The position numbers and the translations under genes are program-made. The notes below the pieces were generated by a model. It made no database searches. It saw only the letters and a list, made by a program, of their open reading frames with translations, and had not been told where the DNA came from. From Lumbricus terrestris (Eukaryota; Annelida; Clitellata; Crassiclitellata; Lumbricidae), in NCBI GenBank assembly GCA_949752735.1, contig OX457037.1, forward strand, positions 34,076,956 through 34,140,955: a stretch of DNA of 64,000 bases, written 5' to 3'. This document shows, in pieces, positions 22,401 to 34,100 of this stretch (the stretch's first letter is position 1; each line of letters starts with the position of its first letter).

Positions 22401-25109
22401 TCTTGGTGCCTAAGCCAAACGGTACAGATCGTCTTTGTACAGATTTCAGGAAACTGAATGGATTATCTGTTCCGGATCCATTTCCTATGCCACGGGTGGA
22501 GGTGTTAATTGATCGAGTGGGTCAGTCACGGTTTATAACAAAGCTGGATATGACTAAAGGTTACTGGCAGATCCCGATGCATCCGGAGTCAGTTCCGTTA
22601 ACTGCGTTTGTCACCCCGAAAGGGCATTACCAATGGAAATACATGAGTTTTGGCCTGAAGAATGCTCCGGCTTCGTTCTCAAGGTTAATTACGAAAGTGC
22701 TGAATGGATTGAATGAGTTTTGTGATGCTTATTTAGACGACATCATCATTTTCAGCTTAGCATGGTCGGATCATTTGGTTCATTTGCGAAAAGTGTTATC
22801 TCGAATAGCTGATGCTTGTTTAACTCTGAATCTGGCTAAATGTGTCTTTGCTAATGCGTCTGTGGATTTCTTGGGTCATCACATTGGGATTGTCGGAGTT
22901 CAGCCAAGGTTGAAGAAGGTGGAAGCGGTGTTGAAATTTCCTAGGCCTGCTACTAAAAAACAGGTGCAATCTTTCTTAGGATTAGCGGGATACTATCAGA
23001 GGTACTTGCCTCATTTCTCTGATATTACTTTGCCGCTCACGGCTTTGACAAAGAAAGGGATTCCTTTTAGATGGAATGAGGAAGCGGAGGTTGCTTTTCT
23101 TGATCTAAAATCTCGTCTGGCTTCTAGACCTATCTTAATACCTCCTGACTTTACTAAACAGTTTTGTGTGGGTGTTGATGCTTCTCAATTCTGTCTGGGA
23201 GCGTGCTTGTTTCAGATGAAGGATGGATTGGAACACCCGATCTGCTATTTGAGTCGGAAGCTGCTGCCGCAGGAGATTCGCTATTCGACCATAGAGAAGG
23301 AAGCGCTGGCACTGATGGTCGCCTTGCGGGCCTTTAGTGTCTACTTTGGATCCGCAGTCGTCCTGGTGTTCACCGATCATAAACCTTTGCAGTTCATCCA
23401 TCAGATGGCGAACAAAAATATGAAGCTCTTGCGATGGAGTTTGGAGCTTGAACAGTACAACTTGGACATTAGACATCGTCCAGGCGAATGGAATGTTCTG
23501 CCGGACATTCTGAGTCGTCCATCTGCATAATGTGAGTGGGAGCGGGTGAGGGCACACGTCAATCAGTGTCTCCACTTGTCTCCTCACAGCGGAGTCGTCG
23601 GGCGTGCTAGAGATGCTCTCTGGTCCGTCTATCCTCGTAGTATGTCAATGGAACATTCTGTCATGAAAAGTCAAACACTGTCCAGAAACAGTTTCAATGG
23701 AACATTCTGTCAGGAAAAGTCAAACACTGTCCAGAAACAGTTTCAATGGAACATTCTGTCAGGAAAAGTCAAACACTGTCCAGAAACAGTTTCAATGGAA
23801 CGTTCTGTCATAAAAGGAAAGCACGGAATTCTTCGGCAATGAACTCTTCAGTGTGTCTGTAGTGTAGGGTGGCTTGTGCCGATGACCATTATACATTTTG
23901 GTTCATTTTTGATACACCAGTTGGTGTCCAAATTTTTTCTTGTGTTTCAGATATAGTTTTTTGGACATTTGAACTATTGATGTGTATGTATATATATATC
24001 GTGATTACGTGTGAACTGATGATTTGGGTTATATGAAGTTTGTGTATTCAGATCATGATTATATCGGACTCTTACGTTATTTATGAGTGCGATGCATTAT
24101 TTAGTTAAGTCTTGCTGAATTGCTTAGTACGTGTAATGGCTTGTACTGAGTGATTTTGCATTTAGGCGTAGCATTGTTCGTATAGTTCGTCGTCCCCGTT
24201 GGACTCCTCATGTTCTGGTGGGGGGGTATGTGAGTGTTAGCTACCTATTACCCCTCTGGGCTTCCTTACTTGGACTCTCCTTGACTATGTGGGAGTTGAG
24301 GGAAGGGCAGGGCCTATTTAAAGGGCTACTACTGTGGGGGCTTGCTTCTTGTCGTGGGTCTACTCTGTGGTGTGTGTTCGACTCCTGTTGAGCGTGGCGT
24401 GTGGTTCGTGTTCTACGACGTTTGTCTTCTTCGATTGCCGTCCCACCTCGTTGGTGAACTGGCCTACATCCGTCTTCCTTTGGGCTCCGTTAGCCTGGTG
24501 TGTCTTCACGTCAGCTCTGTCGAATCAGCTGTATCGGTCGTACTTCATGTCAGCTTTGGGTAACGTTAACCTACTTCTTGTCAGACTGCTCTGTTATTGA
24601 ATAAATCGATGTTATTTTACATTACGGACCTGAGTATTACTCATCATCTTCTAGACTAGAGCAAGTGAACCCAACAATGTATATATGTATGTATTCATGT
24701 ATGATTGCAGTGCATGCATGTTTTTGTCTACGTGTTCACCGATATCCATGGCATTTGATGCGACAGGTCCCTCCACTTGTAATGGTCTCTCTTCTGCGCT
24801 CTCAGCTCACGGTTTGCTTTTCCATCCCTACCTCGATCTCGTTCTATCAAGGCGTTTCCTTAAACTCGGGTTCCACACTGAAACGCCTCTGAATGGTTCA
24901 TAGTGCGAGGGGCGCCTTAATTGTAGAGTTTTAGACATGACGTAGTAATACAATGGATGCATCATGCATGTCTGTATGCATATTAAATGGAAAAGCAATC
25001 ATTAACAGGCCTAATAGGCCTATCTATTTATTTATATATACCTACATAATTATATTTATATGTAGGTCTATGTTACACAATTATAAGCTATGTTTGCTTT
25101 AAATTACTC

Positions 25110-25144
<35 letters not shown>

Positions 25145-28100
25145 TGTATAATTGTATATTATATATATATATATATATATACGGCGTTGTATGCAGACGC
25201 CTGGACCAGGGGCTTATCAACCGACGCCCACAGATGCGACCCTGAAGAAATCGCCGAGTTACAGCATTACTGGAAGACACCAGATGCCAGGAGATACGAC
25301 CAAGAAACCCGGACCAGGAGCACACGAAGTATATTAGGGGCCGTCTATAAAGTACGTCACGCTATTTTTGACCATTTTTGACCCCCCCCTCCCCCCTGTC
25401 ACAAACTGTCACACATCTCGGACCCCCCCTAAAGTACGTCACACTTACGAATTAAAAAAAAACATAACCATGTACCTAACCCTTTAAACCCTAGGATACT
25501 ATCCCTAATCCCTCTGATAGTGACGTGTGTCCCTAAACGCTTTGATAGTGACGGGAAATCAACTTTTATCCCGCCAGGCCGGGTTTTAGACACGCCTGGC
25601 CGGGCCGGGTCGGATTTTAGGTACTAAGAACAAAAAGTATAATAAAGAATTTAAAAAATAAATGTGTGACGTCACACATGGCCTGACCCCTCCCCCTGTC
25701 ACAAACTGTCACACTTTCTTACACCCCCTCCCCCCCTGGAGCGTGACGTACTTTATGGACGGCCCCTTATACGCTTTAAGTTACTGCGAAACTATTAATT
25801 GACATCACTTCACGAATTAATCTACGCTTTATACGTAGGTTCAAGAAAACTCAGGTTGAAGACAAAACAGCCCCTCGACCCCTCATCTTTAAATTTAACT
25901 GAATGGCCTGTTGCTAATGTTGTTATCATTATCATTTCCTTATGTAGGCCTACCCATTATGCGGTGTGTTACCTTGCTTTTTTCATCAAACGAATATTTA
26001 TTTAATTATAGGGTGGTCCAGCATAAATGAACCAACTTTGAATGCCTATAACTCCGCCAATTTTTGGAATCTATTTATGCTTTATATATGCGTCAAATTA
26101 AAGATATTTCACTCCAGTATATGCACTAAAAAATGGAACTGGTACATGTTTAGGTTTTTAATTATCGTAATCGTAATCGTAAACTCGAGATTTCTAAAGC
26201 GCCACTCGAAAGCCAAGCGCAGGGCACCAGCTTATTCACGAGCGCTGCGTTGCGTTAGAAGGGTTGTCCATGAGAATAGTCCGTGGTGGTCCGGGTCGAG
26301 TTACCATTGGATCAGGATCAAATGCGTTGTGTTATATGCTCGGAACAGCGCTAATTACCATATTTTGTTGTCATTTGTGACGAATTCTGACGCCGTTGAC
26401 AGACGATGATCGCGTTTTGATCTTAATTTTCCGAACTGATAAAAGATATAATTCGGTTGAAATGATTTACAAATTTTCTAACAGTGGATGGAATAAACAA
26501 TACCTTGAACTATCTGCTACTGAAAATTGATAAAAACAGGACTTTCTAATCGTAAACCATGGGAATTACGGCGCGCATATCCGCTAACATTGCTCTTGTG
26601 TCCGATAGGGCTGCCAACTTTTGATTTTGCCATTCCGGGACGCCTTCAGCCACTCGATGTGCCATTACCAATTTACACAATCCACAGAAGCGCATAATGT
26701 AACAAATGTTGTGTCAGCCCAGAATAGAACCTACATCTACAATTTACAAAAAAGTCCTTAATAATTTCAGACAAATCATCAAAAGACATAATTTTATAGT
26801 CTAAATTTAAGACAAAAATCAACCTCAAGAAAAAACATTTCAAGCTCCAGTCACCTAGGCTCATCAAAGTAAGACCTATGAGCCCAAATTGAGGGAAGTT
26901 CGTAGGTATCGTAAGCTCATAGGTCCGCGACCGGAGAGCAGAATTTATATTAAACTTAGGACCAATACTTAATATATTAGAGGGTCTACTTATGTGAGTT
27001 AAGCAGTTCCAGAACACTGGGCGCAAAGTCGCAGAAATCAGCACATGTCATGCAAACAGTTGTGCTTTAATAAAGTCGGTGAACTCTCGGTGCTCATGTA
27101 ATTGCGATTATTAGACAACAGATCGTTCATAATGCTGAACGCCCTCTCGCAAAAAAGCATTAAAACTGGACACAATATGCTGAACCGAAAACCGATTGTC
27201 AGTGATTTGTAGTTTTGAAGATTTTAACTCACGATGTTCAGCCAACAATGCAATGTATGGGTCTGATTGTATAACTGTAAAATGCTTGGTTTCAAAATAA
27301 ATGATTGATTGATTGATGGAGAGCAGGACGTAAAAATCATCGTACAAATGGCTGAGTTTAGTAAGTAAAAAATTAATAGGAACAATAATTGTGCTAAGTG
27401 GATCTGGACCAAATTCCGGGACAATTTGAGATCAATCCGGGACACGGGACGCACAGGGTCGATTCCGGGACTGTCCCGGCGAATCCGGGACGGTTGGCAG
27501 CCCTAGTGTCCGAGTAAATTGGCAGTCAAGACAACGACCCGGATAGGCTCTACAGGCAAATCTCCCCAGGTCATTCAGCAGTGTTTAATCTAGTCCCCCT
27601 CCTCTGGGGGGGGGGAATTGAGGTTTCTGGGGGGGGGGAACAATTGAGCGTCTGAAGGACGCTCGTGAGATGCGCGTAGCACTGAGAGGGGGAGGGGTAT
27701 GGGGAGGGGATACACCCCTCCCCATCAGAAACTTTTTGAATTTCCACATTGCAATGGCAGCATTTTAAGGTGTCGTCTTAACAAAATATCTGTACTTTTT
27801 CAGTGGCCCATCAGAAACTTTTGAATTTCCACATTGCAATAGCAGCATTTTAAGGGGTCATCTTTACAAAATGGCTGTACTTTTTCAGTGACCCATTAGA
27901 AACTTTTTGAATTTCAGCATTGCAATAGCAGCATTTTAAGGGGTCATCTTTACAAAATAGCTGTACTTTTTCAGTGACCCATTAGAAACTTTTTGAATTT
28001 CCACATTGCAATGGCAGCATTTTAAGGTGTCGTCTTAACAAAATATCTGTACTTTTTCAGTGGCCCATCAGAAACTTTTGAATTTCCACATTGCAATAGC

Positions 28101-31100
28101 AGCATTTTAAGGGGTCATCTTTACAAAATGGCTGTACTTTTTCAGTGACCCATTAGAAACTTTTTGAATTTCAGCATTGCAATAGCAGCATTTCAAGGGG
28201 TCATCTTTACAAAATAGCTGTACTATTTCAGTGACCCATTAGAAACTTTTTGAATTTCCACATTGCAATGGCAGCATTTTAAGGTGTCGTCTTAACAAAA
28301 TATCTGTACTTTTTCAGTGGCCCATCAGAAACTTTTGAATTTCCACATTGCAATAGCAGCATTTTAAGGGGTCATCTTTACAAAATGGCTGTACTTTTTC
28401 AGTGATCCATTAGAAACTTTTTGAATTTCAGCATTGCAATAGCAGCATTTCAAGGGGTCGTCTTTACAAAATAGCTGTACTTTTTCAGTGACCCATTAGA
28501 AACTTTTTGAATTTCCACATTGCAATAGCAGCATTTTAAGGGGTCATCTTTACAAAATGGCTGTACTTTTTCAGTGACCCATTAGAAACTTTTTGAATTT
28601 CAGCATTGCAATAGCAGCATTTCAAGGGGTCATCTTTACAAAATAGCTGTACTATTTCAGTGACCCATTAGAAACTTTTTGAATTTCCACATTGCAATGG
28701 CAGCATTTTAAGGTGTCGTCTTAACAAAATATCTGTACTTTTTCAGTGGCCCATCAGAAACTTTTGAATTTCCACATTGCAATAGCAGCATTTTAAGGGG
28801 TCATCTTTACAAAATGGCTGTACTTTTTCAGTGACCCATTAGAAACTTTTTGAATTTCAGCATTGCAATAGCAGCATTTTAAGGGGTCATCTTTACAAAA
28901 TAGCTGTACTTTTTCAGTGACCCATTAGAAACTTTTTGAATTTCCACATTGCAATGGCAGCATTTTAAGGTGTCGTCTTAACAAAATATCTGTACTTTTT
29001 CAGTGGCCCATCAGAAACTTTTGAATTTCCACATTGCAATAGCAGCATTTTAAGGGGTCATCTTTACAAAATGGCTGTACTTTTTCAGTGACCCATTAGA
29101 AACTTTTTGAATTTCAGCATTGCAATAGCAGCATTTCAAGGGGTCATCTTTACAAAATAGCTGTACTATTTCAGTGACCCATTAGAAACTTTTTGAATTT
29201 CCACATTGCAATGGCAGCATTTTAAGGTGTCGTCTTAACAAAATATCTGTACTTTTTCAGTGGCCCATCAGAAACTTTTGAATTTCCACATTGCAATAGC
29301 AGCATTTTAAGGGGTCATCTTTACAAAATGGCTGTACTTTTTCAGTGATCCATTAGAAACTTTTTGAATTTCAGCATTGCAATAGCAGCATTTCAAGGGG
29401 TCATCTTTACAAAATAGCTGTACTTTTTCAGTGACCCATTAGAAACTTTTTGAATTTCCACATTGCAATAGCAGCATTTTAAGGGGTCATCTTTACAAAA
29501 TGGCTGTACTTTTTCAGTGACCCACTAGAAACTTTCTGAATGTTCACATTGCAATGGCAGCATTTTAAGGTGTCGTCTTAACAAAATAGCTGTACTTTTT
29601 GAGTGACCCATTGGAAAATTTTTGAATTTCAACATTGCAATGGCAGCATTTCAAGGGGCCATCATAACAAAATAGCAGTCTGCTGTACTTTTTTAGTGAC
29701 CCATTAGAAACTTTTTGAATTTCCACATTGCAATAGCAGCATTTTAAGCGGTCATCTTTGCAAAATGGCTGTACTTTTTCAGTGACCCACTAGAAACTTT
29801 CTGAATGTTCACATTGCAATGGCAGCATTTTAAGGTGTCGTCTTAACAAAATAGCTGTACTTTTTGAGTGACCCATTGGAAAATTTTTGAATTTCAACAT
29901 TGCAATGGCAGCATTTCAAGGGGTCATCATAACAAAATAGCAGTCTGCTGTACTTTTTTAGTGACCCATTAGAAACTTTTTGAATTTCCACATTGCAATA
30001 GCAGCATTTTAAGCGGTCATCTTTGCAAAATGGCTGTACTTTTTCAGTGACCCATTAGAAACTTTCTGAATGTTCACATTGCAATGGCAGCATTTTAAGG
30101 TGGCGTCTTAACAAAATAGCTGTACTTTTTCAGTGACCCATTAGAAACTTTCTGAATTTCCACATTGCAATGGCTGCATTTTAAGGTGTCGTCTTAACAA
30201 AATAGCTGTACTTCTTCAGTGACCCATTAGAAACTTTTTGAATTTCCACATTGCAATGGCTGCATTTTAAGGTGTCATCTTAACATGATAGTATCATATA
30301 TTATAGTAGTAAATGATGTCATTATAATCATATAATAATAAATAATACCACGATATACATGTATTATAACACTTCATCTAAAACAATGATGAAAACAGTA
30401 ACTAAAAACCAATATCATTTCGTCAAATTTTTCTGGGGGGGGAAATGTCAATCCTGGGGGGGGAACTTTCCCCCCCCCAGAGACGTCTAGATTAAACACT
30501 GGTCATTCAGCGCGAAACAGGTAGTCCTAGAAACACCATGCACATATTCTAAAAGATGATCTAAAGTTATTTGTCGACGTGATGTCCAACAGCACTCCAA
30601 CACTGACGCAAAGAAACGACTAGCGAAACAGCTGGCGTGCAGCCAGCCGTTTCTTTCGTAATCGTAATCGTAATCGTAATCTCCTAATTTCTAAAGCGCC
30701 ACTGGAAAGCCAAGCGTGGGGCACCGGCTTATTCACGAGCGCTGCGTTGAGTTGAAACGCTCACCGGCCCGCTCTTCGTCAACACGGTGCCTTGCCTCGT
30801 AATCTGACCCATCGGTCATCTCCTCTACTCGCATCTGTACCACCGGAGAAGAACGTCTCGGCAAAGAGGCCCGGAACAAGGTATACAGCTCGGTAGCGTT
30901 GGATCCTGACTCTGCCCCGTCCGAGGTCACCTTGGGGGTAACATCCCGAGCGCCAGGATGGCCAATCCTCGAAACAGGGTTCACTTTTCGGGCAGAGGTC
31001 CCTCGCTTAGAGCTCCTTTTCGCGGCTGCCAACTTCGCTCTCTCCTCGGAATGCTCAGGTCGCTTCCGCACCATGTTACATCGAGTTGCCGACGCGCCGT

Positions 31101-34100
31101 CACTTCCAACAGGTAATACCTGGCGCTGCCATGAGGCCGGCCATAGAAGGCGACACCAACTCCACTCTAGTATACCCCGCAGTCGATCGAGTCGTGGGCT
31201 ACGATCGACTTGGCTCGTGCGACGATCGACTTGATCGACTTCGTCGACTCGCCGGCCTTTCTACGACTCGATCGACTTGGCTCGGCCGACGATCGACTCG
31301 ATCGACTTCGTCGACTCGCCGACCTTTCTACGACTCGATCGACTTGGCTCGGCCGACGATCGACTCGATCGACTTCGCGTCGACTTGACCTAGTTTTGTC
31401 TCTTGCTCACCATCTTTAGTTACATGATCTTAAAATGAAATTATACGATAGTAGATCTGTGTCGTAAATCTGTGTGACGTAACAATATGCCCAATTTCGT
31501 ATTCTCAGTGAATTTATAGATTTGCACTGTAATCGTAGTGACGTTACAATAGGCCTTGTTTGAGATTATGTAAATGAAACTCAATAATTGTCACGGTAGA
31601 TCTGCGCAATAATTGAAGTTAGTCACAATAGGCCTAGTTTATACTCTCAAAATGTACTTCTATAATAACAAATCATTATCCTAATCGAGGTTAACCACAA
31701 TAGGACTATTTCATTCTCAAAATGAACTTCTTTAATAGTAGGCCTGTATCATGATCTAGGTGACGTCCAATGGGCCTAGTTTTATATTCTCAAACTGAAC
31801 GTATAATAGTAGATTTGTATAATAATCAGAGCGATGCTGCATTTAAACAACCCCAGTTTTATATTATGAAAATAAAATAATATGACAGCAGATCTGTATC
31901 ATAATCGAAATGACGTCACAATTATAGACCTAATTTCGTTTTTTTCCAGTGAACTTATTCAATAGTAGAATTGTATTATAATAGAAGTGACGTGACTGAC
32001 GTCATAAAAGGCCCCGTTTTATGTTCGCAAAACGAACATAATATACTGATAGATCTGTATAATAATCGAAGTGACGTCACAATAGACCTTGTTTATATGC
32101 TCAATATGCACTTCTATAATAGTAGGCTACATTTGTCTCATAATCGACGTGACGTCACACTAGACCCTGTTTATATTCTCAAAATGCATTTCCATAATAG
32201 GTCTGGTACATTTGTATCATAATCAATGTGACGTCACAATTGGCGCTGTTTTTTAAATTCTTGATTTGAACTTAATTATAATATAATAGCAAAACTGCAT
32301 CATAATCAGAGTGACGTTACAATAGGCATAGACATAGTTCTGTATTCTCAACATTAATGAAATTATATGACGGCAGATCTGTGTCCTGATCGAAGTGGCG
32401 TCACAATACGCCTAATTTCGTTTTCTCGGTGAACTTATTTAATTGTAGAATTGTATCATAGTCGAAGTGACGTCATAAAAGGTCTCCTTTTATATTCTCA
32501 AAATTAACATCTACATGACTTGCATATATAGGCATATAATAGTAGATCTGTATCATGCTCATTCAGGAGCGGATCCAAGGAAGGGACCAATCCGGCCATG
32601 TCCCACCTCATTCAGAGATTCGCATATGACGTGGTCCCTCCCTCCATCAGGTTTCAAGAATTAAGCTGTAAATCAACGCAACGGGAACAGGAAGGTGAGA
32701 GAGAAAGTAGGCCTAGCACATGACTAAAAAAGTCATCAGATTTTAAAAAACCGGAGTCGCCACGGGTTTTTAGAAGTTTTTTGGGCGAAAGACTAAAAAA
32801 CGATTCTTTCGGCGGAAGACCAAGAAAAATTTTTGTCGGTTCAAGATCACAAATTTTGTCCACCCTTCCAAAATTTTTGTATTCGCTTCTGTTACCCTGT
32901 ATTCGTTCAACTCAAATCGAAAACGCACCGTAACGCACGTCTATTATTATAATAGTCAACTTTCACAGTTCCACTAACACGAAATCGACAGCTGCCAAAA
33001 GGTTCGTTAGTTGAACTTGTGTGCAAAACTGTATAGGTCACTTTGAGACTTCAAGAAATAGTAGGCTAAGTAAAATATTTCTAAGTCGGGTCGAGTAGAT
33101 GAAACAACGAACTTAATAAGACTCACGATCGACTCGACTTGCAAGTCGACGATTTTTCGATCGACTCGACTTGGCGAGACTCACGATCGACTCGACTTGC
33201 AAGTCGATCGAGTCGACGATTTTTCGATCGACTCGACTTGGCAAGACTCACGATCGACTCGACTTGCAAGTCGATCGAGTCGACGATTTTTCGATCGACT
33301 CGACTTGGCCGAGTTATGATCGACTCGATCGATCAACTCGATCGACTGCGGGGTATACACTCTAGGGGATTCAACCCTACACGATACTGTGACAAAACCA
33401 TGCTTCCGTGTCCGCTACGGAGCAGTCAAAATTCTCTGTATATGTTTTTCTGGTACCAGGCCTTTAGGGAGACCACCCGTATAGTTCGCTGGGAAGCGAA
33501 ACTATTACACAATTCGCGCAACAGCGAAGTTAACCGTAACCAGGAATACGGCGCTTGCCAGGCGCTCGCGTACTTGTTTCTCTCTCAACTCCGCGCTATC
33601 CCAAAAGAAAGGCGCACTCGCGTACTCGGAACTGTCGACTCTGTCGCCGCAACAGGCGCCACCGTTAACTGACTTTTGTACGCTTCTGAGTCGCGTTTAC
33701 CGGCTACAGACCAGCATCGTACAACTGTAGGGGGCTTAAAAATTAGCTAAGGGATACACACTTCCTTATTTAAATTAACCTATGACTTATGGAACCGGGA
33801 CACGCTGCGTAAACTACAGGGAGCGGTTAGGGCAGCTACGTTTAACCCTGAACCTTGCGACTACGAATTCCTCGACCGGGCGGGGAAAACCGTAGTATCG
33901 GCGAAGAAAAGCTTGTCGAACCTTCACCGTTTAATCCACCAAGGATATTCTCTCACTGACGTCGTATTCGCGGTCGTCTTGGTGCGCTGAGTAAATTGAC
34001 ACCAAGATCGACCAGATCGGATCAAAACTGGCAAAGATACGTACACAGGAAAAGATACACGGGCGACGGCTTACGAAGTGCCTTCCGAAGCCCTTTCCAA

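Larger units (their letters stand above)
17974..24676 (+). mobile_element. LTR element 2: Gmr1-like Ty3/gypsy retrotransposon, plus strand, apparently intact
   Basis: This is a 6.70-kb element with 448-bp LTRs (17974-18421 and 24229-24676) that start TGTGAGTG, end CCCAACA and look identical. It has a 4-bp target duplication ATGT (17970-17973 and 24677-24680), a primer site, a polypurine tract and one uninterrupted 1,593-codon gag-pol frame. It inserted into the same microsatellite as element 1 but in the opposite orientation and is only distantly related in sequence. Confidence 0.93.

Noticed and set aside
27720..30290. Regularly spaced repeats that could suggest a CRISPR array
   Set aside because: Units are 86-bp tandem repeats without unique spacers, in a spliced eukaryotic genome; this is satellite DNA.
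30733..31074. 113-codon basic minus frame MVRKRPEHSEE...
   Set aside because: It overlaps a LINE 3' end, has low complexity and no recognisable family; no splice or context support.
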